From Arenibacter sp. F26102 (GTDB taxonomy: Bacteria; Bacteroidota; Bacteroidia; Flavobacteriales; Flavobacteriaceae): DNA of 64,000 nt. Both the position numbers and the translations under genes were made by a program. Under the pieces are notes generated by a model, which did not search any database, was not told where the DNA came from, and worked only from the letters and a program-made list of their open reading frames with translations. The stretch lies in NCBI RefSeq assembly GCF_023015865.1, contig NZ_JALKBC010000001.1, forward strand, positions 248,001-312,000. The letters are read 5' to 3'. This document shows positions 37,114-45,332 of the stretch, piece after piece. How positions within the stretch are numbered: position 1 is the stretch's first letter; each line of letters opens with the position of its first letter.

Positions 37114-37214
37114 TTTGCCCTCTTATTGAATGGGTTATTAAATTATATACGGGAAAAACCGGAAAATGGACTATAACAATCTCAAAAACAATATTTTAGC
37201 ATAATGCACCCTTG

Positions 37215-37301
37215 TCATTTTTTAAAATGATGGTGATATATTATTCGACCAAGGATGAATAATATAAGGTAAATTGCTATGGTGTAAATGTAAAGTTCCA
37301 T
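37215..37301 (-). CDS. 28-residue single-helix membrane microprotein, copy 1
   Basis: ATG 37301 to TGA 37215 encodes MELYIYTIAIYLIL, then FILGRIIYHHHFKK. It has one acidic residue, a hydrophobic helix and a His/Lys C-terminus likely on the opposite side. ATAAGGGCAAG precedes the ATG. The N-terminus resembles that of the 22-residue ORF at 56764-56832 (MELYIYTI against MDLLVFTI), and both end with an Arg, two aliphatics, an aromatic and a His/Phe cluster. Its start region lies in the 3' arm of a 13-bp hairpin. It sits 86 bp downstream of a sugar-isomerase gene. No known family is recognised. Confidence 0.5.
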   Translation of the reverse strand: MELYIYTIAIYLILFILGRIIYHHHFKK

Positions 37302-37335
37302 CTTGCCCTTATGACGGAAAAGCAAGATGGAAACT
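37294..37335 (-). promoter_or_regulatory. Hairpin covering the start codon of microprotein copy 1
   Basis: AGTTCCATCTTGC (37294-37306) pairs with GCAAGATGGAAACT (37322-37335) with a single bulged A. On the minus strand the second arm contains the ATG and the loop contains the AAGG ribosome site. There is no T-run, so it is less likely a terminator than a structure that limits translation. Confidence 0.45.
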
Positions 37336-37387
37336 TTCTAAATGTAACGTTAAACTTCTGGATTAGAGGCCAGGGAAGGTTAAGGGA

Positions 37388-38308
37388 TTACAAAAAATTA
37401 TCCTCGGACTTATAGGCGTTTATTACCGCCAATTCCCCTTCCTTGTCCGGTTTGGAATTACCATGTTCCATGCCCAGGACTCCTTTAAACCCTTTGTTAT
37501 GGATAAACTTGAAGACATTTTTATAATTAATTTCCCCGGTAGTGGGTTCTTTTCTGCCTGGATTGTCCCCTATTTGGATATAGTCTATTTCATCCCAAGT
37601 AAGTTCCATATTGTGGATTAAATGTCCTTCAGTTTTCTGCATATGGTAAATGTCAAACAATATCTTACAGGAAGGACTGTTTACACCTTTACATATCATA
37701 TAGGTTTGATCTGAATTTTGTAAGTATAGATCAGGTGAATCGGATAAAGGTTCAAGAACCATTACAAGGCCATGCGGCTCTAATATTTCTGCACCTCGCT
37801 TTAACGCCTCAATTACATTGCCATCCTGAATACCGATTGGCAGTTTTCTTTCGAACCCCCCTGGTACAACGGTCATCCATTTGGCATTGACGCGTTTGGC
37901 TACATCTACGGCTCTCCTGCAGCCGTCCAAAAAGATATCTATGTATTCCTGCTTGCCGGCAGCAAGGGTGTTGGCCATATTACCTCCTTTGTCCACTACA
38001 AATACACCCATGGTCATATTCCGTTTGGCCAAGGTTTCACCTATTTTGGTCTGCATTGCTACGTCCCTCCCCATCATGCCGTTGTCTTCAAATGCTGTAA
38101 ACCCTTGGTCCGCCATAAAGTTTATTTGGTCAATAAGATCATCACCGGCAAGGTTTTTAAACATCCCAAAATGAGGGGCATATTTTAAGTTGAAAGAATG
38201 TTTAGCTTTCATTAGTGGTTTGGCGCCATAGGCCAGGGATCCTCCCAATGCTACGGCACTACTGGTAAGGGCTGTTTTTTGTATAAAATCTCTTCTTTTC
38301 ATTTTCAT
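37388..38308 (-). CDS. Tat-exported sugar phosphate isomerase/epimerase-like TIM-barrel protein
   Basis: The 306-residue protein starts with a twin-arginine signal (KRRDFIQKTALTSSAVALGG), so it is exported folded, which fits a metal enzyme. The rest is a xylose-isomerase-like TIM barrel similar to hydroxypyruvate isomerase. Metal ligands are likely the Glu in VMVLEPLSDSPD, the Asp in LFDIYHMQ, the His in this same block, and the Glu of LGMEHGNSK. In the catabolic locus it may isomerise or eliminate a keto-sugar in the periplasm. It has its own promoter, because a terminator separates it from the upstream minus-strand pair. The start was taken at the first ATG of the Tat signal. Confidence 0.82.
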   Translation of the reverse strand: MKMKRRDFIQKTALTSSAVALGGSLAYGAKPLMKAKHSFNLKYAPHFGMFKNLAGDDLIDQINFMADQGFTAFEDNGMMGRDVAMQTKIGETLAKRNMTMGVFVVDKGGNMANTLAAGKQEYIDIFLDGCRRAVDVAKRVNAKWMTVVPGGFERKLPIGIQDGNVIEALKRGAEILEPHGLVMVLEPLSDSPDLYLQNSDQTYMICKGVNSPSCKILFDIYHMQKTEGHLIHNMELTWDEIDYIQIGDNPGRKEPTTGEINYKNVFKFIHNKGFKGVLGMEHGNSKPDKEGELAVINAYKSEDNFL

Positions 38309-38341
38309 TTTTGGATATGGTTGGAATATTGTTATAAAATA

Positions 38342-38381
38342 AAGCTAATAGGACCAATTGGCCAATTGGTCCTATTAGCTT
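38342..38381 (-). terminator. Perfect 40-bp palindromic terminator
   Basis: The bases 38342-38361 (starting AAGCTAATAGGACC) are the exact reverse complement of 38362-38381. On the minus strand TTTATTTTATAAC follows. It ends the small-subunit/GMC operon. Confidence 0.8.
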
Positions 38382-38397
38382 AGTCTTTAATTATAAT

Positions 38398-39045
38398 TTA
38401 TAGTGACCAGGCCTTTCCCCCTGTTAATTCTTGGAGGTCACCGCAAGCTATGAATTCACCTGGTACTGGCAAATAGCTTAATACATTCTCCCCGACAAAT
38501 TCGGATGACTTATAGCCCCAAATAGTCAGTCCTCTTAAATTATTGGCGAATGCAAATCTTGAAACTTCATCATCCATGGTGGCTGTTTTACCTGTTTTTA
38601 CAGCTTCCGTATAAGCGCTTATTGCCTTAAAATGTTTAACCTCATCTTCTTTCGAAATTTTTAAGGCATTGGCCATGACCGGTTCCAGTTCTTTTGGGGT
38701 TAAATCCCCTATCTCCTTCTTGCCCGAATCCTGCAAAGCTTTGTCCATGAATTTTCCCATGGTCATTTTCAGCAGATCTTGTTGTTCTTTTTCCATTACC
38801 TGATCGGCAAAACGATCTATGAAGATATGTACCTGTACCTCGGAGGCAGAAGGAGTATCGGTTTTTGGAAGTATAATATCTACCAAATGGGTTAAAACAG
38901 ATCCTTCCGCAGGCGATAAAAAGTCTGGGGTCCATACCATCGCAGCGTCTTTTTTACAACTTTGAACGATGCTGATCAGGGTTGGGGTGGCAACGGTGTA
39001 ACCTAACGCCAGCCCCATATTTTTAAGTGCTTTTCTTCTATCCAT
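38398..39045 (-). CDS. Gluconate 2-dehydrogenase subunit 3 family protein
   Basis: The 215-residue protein starts with an RR-containing signal (MDRRKALKNMGLALGYTVAT), resembling a Tat or lipoprotein-type leader with Cys near residue 30. The body (residues 40-200) is the helical small subunit that accompanies GMC-type dehydrogenases: LSPAEGSVLTHLVDIILPKT is its typical opening. In this family the small subunit carries the flavoprotein across the membrane and stabilises it. It overlaps the GMC gene by one base, so the two subunits are made together. No cytochrome subunit is adjacent. Confidence 0.88.
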   Translation of the reverse strand: MDRRKALKNMGLALGYTVATPTLISIVQSCKKDAAMVWTPDFLSPAEGSVLTHLVDIILPKTDTPSASEVQVHIFIDRFADQVMEKEQQDLLKMTMGKFMDKALQDSGKKEIGDLTPKELEPVMANALKISKEDEVKHFKAISAYTEAVKTGKTATMDDEVSRFAFANNLRGLTIWGYKSSEFVGENVLSYLPVPGEFIACGDLQELTGGKAWSL

Positions 39046-40757
39046 TATATATTTCCTTTTTTAAGTTCTTTAACCGCATGGTCGGCGGCCCTGGCGGTGA
39101 AGGCCATATAAGTCAATGATGGGTTAACGCAACTGGCCGAGGTCATAAATGATCCATCCGTTACGTAAACATTAGGAACGTCATGCAATTGGTTGTTTCC
39201 ATTAAGCACGGAGGTTTTTCTGCTACGCCCCATTCTGGCAGTACCCATTTCGTGAATGCCCAGGCCTAAACCGGTTGGTCCATCATGCCCTTCAACATCG
39301 CGTAATCCGGCCTTTTCCAGCATTTCTACCGCAGATTGTTGCATGTCTTTTCGCATGTTGAATTCGTTTTCCTGTAGATCGGCATCAAAGGTTACTGTGG
39401 GTAGCCCCCAGCCATCTAATTTTTCGTAATCCAATGTCATTCTGTTATCTTCATATGGGAGCACCTCGCCAAATCCACCGATACCCATTCTCCAGCCACC
39501 AGGTTTAAGAATATTTTCCTTAAGGTCTTTCCCGTAAGAGAGCTCTGCAACCGTTTCTTCCCAATCGCCTCTACTGGCTCCACCTTGGTAACCGAATCCA
39601 CGTTTGTAATCCTTTCTATCGGAAGCTCCTCCAAGGTTTCTAAATCTTGGAATATAAATGCCATTAGGTCTTCTGCCCTTGTAATATTTGTCTTCGAAGC
39701 CATCGAATTTACCGGAAGCACCTACACCTAGATGGTGATCCATAATATTGCGGCCCAATTGATCTGAATCATTGCCCAAACCATTAGGGAATCGGTCAGA
39801 TTTGGATTGCATTAATATGGCAGTGGAAGCAATGGAGGAGGCACATAAGAAAATTACCTTAGCTTTAAATTCAAATGTTTCCTTGGTCAACCTGTCTATC
39901 ACCTTTACCCCTGTAGCTTTCTTGGTATTGGGGTCGTATATAACTTCATGAACAATTGAGTCTGTGCGTAAAGTCATATTTCCCGTTGCTTCTGCGGCGG
40001 GTAGGGTGGATGACAAACTGCTGAAATAAGCTCCAAAAGGACATCCTCTGATACAGCGGTTTCTGTATTGACATTTGGATCGTCCGTCAAAATTTTTAGT
40101 TCCGGTAATGTGCGCCACTCTACCTATGGTAACAGCGCGGTCGTCGAAACCATCCGTTACTTTATTCTTAAAATGTTCTTCCACACAATTCATTTCCATG
40201 GGGGGCAAAAAATCACTGTCGGGCAACTGAGGTAGGTTAAGTGCCTCTCCACTAACACCAATATAATTTTCCACTTTTGAGTACCAAGGGGCAATATCCT
40301 TATACCGGACGGGCCAATCAACTGCAATGCCATCTTTTAGGTTGGCCGTAAAATCGATGTCGCTCCAACGGTAACTTTGACGACCCCATTGTAATGAACG
40401 CCCACCTAAGTGGTAACCTCTCATCCAATCAAAGCGCCTTATTTCGTTATAGGGATGTTCCAAATCATTTACAAACCACATTTTACTCGCTGCATTCGTG
40501 GTATATCCCGTTCTGTTCTGTTTGGGTTGTTTTTCAATATCTGCCCTGGTGGGTTTTCCGGCATTCGGAAAGTCCCATGGATCCATATTGGCAGTCTCGT
40601 AGTCTTCGATGTGTTTTATCATTCTTCCACGTTCCAAAACTAGGGTTTTAAGTCCTTTTTCACATAATTCTTTGGCGGCCCAGCCTCCGCTAATCCCTGT
40701 GCCTACGACAATTGCATCATAAGAATCCTGCACTTCATTGTTAAAAATATTGCTCAT
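39045..40757 (-). CDS. GMC family oxidoreductase (sugar/glycoside dehydrogenase type), copy 1
   Basis: The 570-residue flavoprotein begins with an FAD site, AIVVGTGISGGWAAKELCE. Residues about 230-245 have a C-x5-C-x3-C motif (CQYRNRCIRGCPFGAYF), as in the catalytic subunits of gluconate and FAD-glucose dehydrogenases, where such Cys ligate an Fe-S cluster. The catalytic His is in GLGIHEMGTARMG and the C-terminal block is CVNPSLTYMAFTARAADH. With the Tat-borne small subunit it probably oxidises a glycoside in the periplasm, perhaps at C3. No separate signal peptide is present, consistent with hitch-hiking on the partner. A close paralogue lies at 45333-47036. Confidence 0.9.
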   Translation of the reverse strand: MSNIFNNEVQDSYDAIVVGTGISGGWAAKELCEKGLKTLVLERGRMIKHIEDYETANMDPWDFPNAGKPTRADIEKQPKQNRTGYTTNAASKMWFVNDLEHPYNEIRRFDWMRGYHLGGRSLQWGRQSYRWSDIDFTANLKDGIAVDWPVRYKDIAPWYSKVENYIGVSGEALNLPQLPDSDFLPPMEMNCVEEHFKNKVTDGFDDRAVTIGRVAHITGTKNFDGRSKCQYRNRCIRGCPFGAYFSSLSSTLPAAEATGNMTLRTDSIVHEVIYDPNTKKATGVKVIDRLTKETFEFKAKVIFLCASSIASTAILMQSKSDRFPNGLGNDSDQLGRNIMDHHLGVGASGKFDGFEDKYYKGRRPNGIYIPRFRNLGGASDRKDYKRGFGYQGGASRGDWEETVAELSYGKDLKENILKPGGWRMGIGGFGEVLPYEDNRMTLDYEKLDGWGLPTVTFDADLQENEFNMRKDMQQSAVEMLEKAGLRDVEGHDGPTGLGLGIHEMGTARMGRSRKTSVLNGNNQLHDVPNVYVTDGSFMTSASCVNPSLTYMAFTARAADHAVKELKKGNI

Positions 40758-40840
40758 TTATGAAATTGTTTATTTAATAAATTTATTAAATATAAAATTA
40801 ATTTTCTACATTTAAACCCTATATTTATTAATACAATAGC

Positions 40841-40856
40841 ACTATAACGTTATAGT
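40841..40856. promoter_or_regulatory. 16-bp perfect palindrome, candidate LacI-type operator
   Basis: ACTATAACGTTATAGT is a perfect palindrome with the central AACGTT seen in many LacI/GalR-family operators. It lies between the divergent GMC gene (start 40757) and the TIM-barrel lipoprotein gene (start 40893), placing it to control both. No regulator gene is in the locus. Confidence 0.45.
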
Positions 40857-40892
40857 AATTGTTAATTCTTGGATTTAATCCCGAAAGGTAAT

Positions 40893-41882
40893 ATGAAGTG
40901 TAAAAATTTAAAAATTAAGGGAATTGCGGTAGTTTTGGTCGCCTTTTCAATGTCTGTTTTTTCTTGTAAGGAAGCCCCCAAGGAGCAAGCCAAAGATGTG
41001 GAGACTTCCGAGGTTTCCTTGAAAGATGCGGAACCTTTTTTTAAGTTGTCATTGGCCCAATGGTCCATCCATAAAATGATACGCAATGATAGCGTTGATC
41101 CATATTCATTTGCGGAAAAAGCAAAGAAATGGGGTTTTACTGGATTGGAGTACGTTAGTCAACTATATAACCCTGAGTTGGAGAATGCGAACTATTCCGA
41201 GGAGGCCATGGCTGCTTTTGTAGAGAAATCAAATGCTGAAGCCAAAAAGTATGGGTTAAAGAATGTGTTGATCATGATTGATGGCCAAGGGAATTTGGCG
41301 GTCAACGATGAAAAGGAAAGAAATGAAACTGTCGAAAAACATAAGAAATGGGTGGATGCAGCTGCGGCGATGGGATGCCATGCAATTCGGGTAAACCTGA
41401 CCGGAAGTAGCGTTCCCGAAGAATGGAAAGTGAATGCCGTGGACGGACTTACCAAGTTGGCAACTTATGCCAAGGGCAAGAATATAAATGTTTTGGTCGA
41501 AAACCATGGGGGATTGTCTTCCAATGGAGAATTGCATGCAGAAGTCATGAAAGCTGTAAATATGGATAATTGTGGAACCCTTCCGGATTTTGGAAACTTC
41601 TGCATAACAAGATCCGAAGATGGCTGTGCTCAGGAATACGACAATTATAAGGGCATAGCGGAATTAATGCCATATGCCAAGGCGGTAAGTGCTAAATCCC
41701 ATGATTTTGATGAGGAAGGCAATGAAACTAAGTTGGATTATCCAAGAATACTCAAAATAGTTAAGGACGCTGGTTATACCGGGTATATTGGTGTAGAGTA
41801 CGAAGGAAGTATTTTAGGTGAGGAAGAAGGAATTCTGGCCACCAGGGATTTATTGATAAAAGCTGGTAAAGAACTTAAATAG
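40893..41882 (+). CDS. Sugar phosphate isomerase/epimerase-like TIM-barrel lipoprotein
   Basis: The 329-residue protein has a lipoprotein signal (AVVLVAFSMSVFSC, Cys25), so it is anchored in the envelope. The xylose-isomerase-like barrel has probable metal ligands in INVLVENHGGLSSN, TLPDFGNFCI, KSHDFDEEGN and YIGVEYEGS. The start is ATG 40893, preceded by GAAAGGTAAT, rather than an ATG-like codon eight codons upstream. It is the first gene of a four-gene plus-strand unit (then DinB, MFS permease, Gfo/Idh). Likely substrate: a sugar or 3-keto-sugar released in the periplasm. Confidence 0.85.
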   Translation: MKCKNLKIKGIAVVLVAFSMSVFSCKEAPKEQAKDVETSEVSLKDAEPFFKLSLAQWSIHKMIRNDSVDPYSFAEKAKKWGFTGLEYVSQLYNPELENANYSEEAMAAFVEKSNAEAKKYGLKNVLIMIDGQGNLAVNDEKERNETVEKHKKWVDAAAAMGCHAIRVNLTGSSVPEEWKVNAVDGLTKLATYAKGKNINVLVENHGGLSSNGELHAEVMKAVNMDNCGTLPDFGNFCITRSEDGCAQEYDNYKGIAELMPYAKAVSAKSHDFDEEGNETKLDYPRILKIVKDAGYTGYIGVEYEGSILGEEEGILATRDLLIKAGKELK

Positions 41883-41893
41883 TATTCTGTCCT

Positions 41894-42337
41894 ATGAAGG
41901 CTTTTTTCAATCAGCTGTTCGATTATAACTTCTACTGCAATAAGAAATTGATTGAAGAGTGTCAAAAGCTGGATAATGTTCCGGAAAGAACAACGGAGCT
42001 CTTCAGTCATATCTTAAATGCCCATCACATATGGAATGCTAGAATTCTTTGTAAAAAGATAGAATATGACGTTTTTCAGTTACAATCACTAAAGGATTGG
42101 GGAGACATACATTATGAAAATCAAAGAAGCTCATTTGAGATAATCACCAATGCGGATAGTTTTGAAAAGCGATTGGATTATGAGAATACCCAAGGTAGGT
42201 TGTTTACCAATACTATTCAGGACATGTTGTTTCACATCATAAACCATTCTACCCATCATAGGGCCCAAATTTCCGTTGATTTTAGAAACAACGCTATAGA
42301 ACCTTTGGTCCTGGATTATGCTTTTTATAAGCGATAA
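41894..42337 (+). CDS. DinB family protein
   Basis: A 147-residue four-helix protein. Three His expected to bind a metal are visible: one in ILNAHHIWN and two in HIINHSTHHRAQIS. That spacing is typical of DinB/YfiT-like proteins, some of which are thiol-dependent transferases. The reaction is unknown. It lies 11 bp after the TIM-barrel lipoprotein gene and 16 bp before the permease gene, so it is transcribed with the sugar locus, though its role there is unclear. Confidence 0.83.
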   Translation: MKAFFNQLFDYNFYCNKKLIEECQKLDNVPERTTELFSHILNAHHIWNARILCKKIEYDVFQLQSLKDWGDIHYENQRSSFEIITNADSFEKRLDYENTQGRLFTNTIQDMLFHIINHSTHHRAQISVDFRNNAIEPLVLDYAFYKR

Positions 42338-42353
42338 ATATACCCGCTGAACC

Positions 42354-43583
42354 GTGAATGTAAAAACCAAAGTACAATTGTCTTTAATGATGTTCCTCGA
42401 ATTCTTTATTTGGGGAGGTTGGTTCGTGACACTTGGTACATTTTTGGGGCAAAACTTAAAGGCTACAGGAGCAGAATCGGCTATGGCGTATTCAACGCAA
42501 TCCTGGGGAGCAATTATTGCTCCTTTTATTATTGGATTGATTGCCGATAGATATTTTAATGCCGAGCGCATTTTGGGAGTATTACATCTTTTAGGTGCCG
42601 TTATGATGTATCAGATGTATACAGCGGTAGACTTTGCCGGATTCTATCCCTATGTGCTTGGATATATGATACTTTATATGCCCACTTTGGCCCTAGTGAA
42701 TTCAATATCCTTTAGTCAGATGAAAAATCCAGCCAAGGAATTTTCTTTTGTGAGAGTTTTTGGTACTATAGGTTGGATTGTGGCCGGATTAATAATTAGT
42801 TATGTATTCCTTTGGGATTCCGAAGCCTCAAGAGGGGAAGGCCTATTAAAAAATACTTTTTTAATGGTAGCGATAGCTTCTGCCGTTCTAGGCCTATTTA
42901 GTTTTACGTTGCCCAAGACACCACCAAAGGTCAAAACGGACGAAAAGGTATCAATCTCGAGCATTTTGGGACTGGATGCCCTGAAACTCTTGAAGGATAG
43001 AAATTTTTTGATTTTCTTTATTTCATCAATTTTAATATGTATTCCCTTGGCTTTTTATTACCAAAATGCCAATCCGTTTTTATCAGAGATCGGAATGGAA
43101 AATCCAACAGGTAAAATGACAATTGGCCAAGGTTCGGAAGTTTTATTTATGTTGTTGTTGCCATATTTTTTTAAGAAATTCGGATTTAAAAATACCTTGA
43201 TTGCCGGGATGCTGGCATGGACGATAAGATATCTCCTTTTTGCTTATGGAAATTCTGGAGATCTGGCTTTCATGTTAATTTTGGGTATAGCACTTCACGG
43301 AATTTGTTATGATTTTTTCTTTGTTTCCGGACAGATCTATACGGATTCCAAGGCGGGGGATAAATTTAAAAGCGCTGCCCAAGGATTGATAACCTTGGCT
43401 ACATATGGCGTTGGAATGCTGATAGGTTTTTGGGTTGCCGGTAAAATAACCGATAGTTATTTGCTAAGTGAAGGTGTTCACAGCTGGACAGATATCTGGA
43501 CATTTCCTGCTATTTTTGCATTTGGGGCTATGGTCCTTTTCGCAATATTTTTTAAAAACGAAGAAGTAGAATATAAAGAGTAA
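42354..43583 (+). CDS. MFS transporter, nucleoside:H+ symporter (NupG-like) family
   Basis: A 409-residue protein with twelve membrane helices. It begins KVQLSLMMFLEFFIWGGWFV, followed by YSTQSWGAIIAPFIIGLIAD, the pattern of the nucleoside permease family. FSFVRVFGTIGWIVAGLI is the second family landmark. In Bacteroidota these permeases often sit in sugar-catabolic operons, and the substrate need not be a nucleoside. Here it probably imports the product of periplasmic oxidation or cleavage. The start is GTG 42354, because no ATG is in frame before helix 1. Confidence 0.87.
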   Translation: MNVKTKVQLSLMMFLEFFIWGGWFVTLGTFLGQNLKATGAESAMAYSTQSWGAIIAPFIIGLIADRYFNAERILGVLHLLGAVMMYQMYTAVDFAGFYPYVLGYMILYMPTLALVNSISFSQMKNPAKEFSFVRVFGTIGWIVAGLIISYVFLWDSEASRGEGLLKNTFLMVAIASAVLGLFSFTLPKTPPKVKTDEKVSISSILGLDALKLLKDRNFLIFFISSILICIPLAFYYQNANPFLSEIGMENPTGKMTIGQGSEVLFMLLLPYFFKKFGFKNTLIAGMLAWTIRYLLFAYGNSGDLAFMLILGIALHGICYDFFFVSGQIYTDSKAGDKFKSAAQGLITLATYGVGMLIGFWVAGKITDSYLLSEGVHSWTDIWTFPAIFAFGAMVLFAIFFKNEEVEYKE

Positions 43584-43600
43584 TTTGGAATAAATAGATT

Positions 43601-44737
43601 ATGAGCAAGAAAATTAAACTAGGAATTTTAGGGGGCGGAGGAGACTCTCTTATTGGGGTTTTGCACCGAGTGGCATCCCAAATTAATGACAATTATGAAA
43701 TTGTTGGCGCAGTTTTTAACCCGGAGTTTGAAGCGAATGTTGCTTTTGCAAAGGAAATAGATGTGCCTACCAATAGGATTTATAAGGATTTTGATACCTT
43801 GGTGGAAGAGGAATTAAAACTACCAAAGGAAGAGCGCATTCAGGTATGTTCGGTACTTACCCCTAACTTTTTGCATTTTCCCATGGCCAAAAAGCTGTTG
43901 GAAAACGGTTTTCATGTTATTTGTGAAAAGCCAATGACAACTACTTATGAAGAGGCAAAAATATTACAGGCAACTTTGGAAAAGGCCAAAACCGTTTTTG
44001 CGGTTACCCACACTTATACAGGGTATCCTATGGTTAGGCAAATGAGGGAGATGATCAAGGCAGGAGCCATTGGCAAAATACATAAGGTAGATGCGGCCTA
44101 TTACCAAGGTTGGATCAACTCTATTATCCATGACAAGGCTAAGCGTTCAACGGTATGGAGGTTAGACCCTAAAAAGGCTGGAATCAGTTCTTGTATGGGC
44201 GATATTGGGGTGCATGCCTTTAATATGATCGAATATACAACCGGTTTGACCATAAAATCTATATTGGCAGATTTCAACTATTTGTACGAGGATAACCAAA
44301 TGGATGTGGATGGTACGGTATTGATCCGTATGGACAAGCACGTGAAAGGGGTTATTCGCTCCAGTCAGGTGGCTACAGGAGAAGAAAACGGACTTACCAT
44401 AGCTATTTATGGTGAGAAGGGTGGACTTAGATGGGAGCAGGAGAATCCCAATTATCTGTATGTATTGAGCGATGATAAACCTCTTCAGGTCTTCAAACCT
44501 GGACATGCGTATAATTCCAAGTTATCCTTGGCTGGAACTAAATTGCCTCCAGGGCATCCTGAAGGAATTTTTGATTCCATGGCCAATATCTATTTAGGTG
44601 TTGCAAGGGCAATTCGTGGGGAAAAATATAACGATGGTGAATTCCCGACCATGCTGGACGGTGTTCGCGGTCTGGATTTTATTGAAAGCACTGTAGAGTC
44701 CAACAAAAAAGGCAACGTTTGGATCGATTTGAAATAA
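43601..44737 (+). CDS. Gfo/Idh/MocA family oxidoreductase
   Basis: The 378-residue protein has a Rossmann start, KLGILGGGGDSLIGVLHRVA. HVICEKPMTTTYEEAK is the conserved EKP motif with the catalytic Lys. GDIGVHAFNMIEYTTG holds the D-x-G-x-H catalytic pair. It uses NAD(P) to oxidise or reduce a sugar, and members of this family reduce or form 3-keto-sugars. No signal peptide is present, so it acts in the cytoplasm after import by the permease encoded just upstream (17 bp). A bidirectional terminator follows. Confidence 0.92.
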   Translation: MSKKIKLGILGGGGDSLIGVLHRVASQINDNYEIVGAVFNPEFEANVAFAKEIDVPTNRIYKDFDTLVEEELKLPKEERIQVCSVLTPNFLHFPMAKKLLENGFHVICEKPMTTTYEEAKILQATLEKAKTVFAVTHTYTGYPMVRQMREMIKAGAIGKIHKVDAAYYQGWINSIIHDKAKRSTVWRLDPKKAGISSCMGDIGVHAFNMIEYTTGLTIKSILADFNYLYEDNQMDVDGTVLIRMDKHVKGVIRSSQVATGEENGLTIAIYGEKGGLRWEQENPNYLYVLSDDKPLQVFKPGHAYNSKLSLAGTKLPPGHPEGIFDSMANIYLGVARAIRGEKYNDGEFPTMLDGVRGLDFIESTVESNKKGNVWIDLK

Positions 44738-44757
44738 GTTAAGATGAATTTGATATA

Positions 44758-44783
44758 GAAATGGCCGCAATTGCGGCCATTTC
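44758..44783. terminator. Bidirectional palindromic terminator
   Basis: A perfect 26-bp palindrome (left half GAAATGGCCGCAA) is followed on the plus strand by TTATTATAATTTTTAA. It lies between the convergent Gfo/Idh and ASCH genes. Confidence 0.75.
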
Positions 44784-44809
44784 TTATTATAATTTTTAAG
44801 TCGCCGGGT

Positions 44810-45271
44810 TTATCCGTAAACCTTTTCGAATTCTACACAAACTACTATCATACTATCTCTGGGAACACGTTCGTAAGGGGCCAATTCACGGGTGAAATAA
44901 TCCCAATGGTATTTTTTCCAGTGCTCCAGACTTTTGTCACCTAAGCCTTCCAATTGTACATACTCTTTGGTAATACTAAAAAATGGCTTCAATTTTACAG
45001 CGGTAGTCCTTATGATGCACTTGGCTTTGCCGTTCCAATCTGTAATGACCATAAATGCACCTATTTTAGGGAGTGGCTCTTTTCTGTTTTGAAGGCCCAA
45101 TAGGGAAAAGGAGGCCGATTTCTTAAGGTTTTTGATAACTAGATTCACTACGTGGTCTGCATCTTGTTCATTGTCGCTAAAGTGAAACACTTTAGGCGCT
45201 TCTTCAAAAGCAAATTCCAAGTGGGCGTCCAAAAAATCACCCCACATATTTCTAGCCGAAGCATTGTCCAT
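44810..45271 (-). CDS. ASCH domain protein
   Basis: A 153-residue protein with the ASCH fold, a PUA-like RNA-binding beta barrel. Family features are PKIGAFMVITDWNGKAKCII and TAVKLKPFFSITKEYVQLEG, followed by SLEHWKKYHWDYFTREL. It probably binds RNA or a modified base, and some members are amidohydrolases acting on N4-acetylcytidine. It has no obvious tie to the sugar genes and may have its own promoter. A TTTTAAC...GTTAAAA dyad lies 17-36 bp upstream (45288-45307). Confidence 0.82.
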   Translation of the reverse strand: MDNASARNMWGDFLDAHLEFAFEEAPKVFHFSDNEQDADHVVNLVIKNLKKSASFSLLGLQNRKEPLPKIGAFMVITDWNGKAKCIIRTTAVKLKPFFSITKEYVQLEGLGDKSLEHWKKYHWDYFTRELAPYERVPRDSMIVVCVEFEKVYG

Positions 45272-45332
45272 TCTAATTAGGTCTAAGTTTTAACAGTAAC
45301 GTTAAAATACATTAATTATTTCTCGAAAGATG

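Noticed and set aside
45288-45307. TTTTAAC...GTTAAAA dyad upstream of the ASCH gene as a shared operator with 40841
   Set aside because: The two sites share only TAACGTTA-like bases, which also occur by chance at 37345 and near 55391. The spacing differs.
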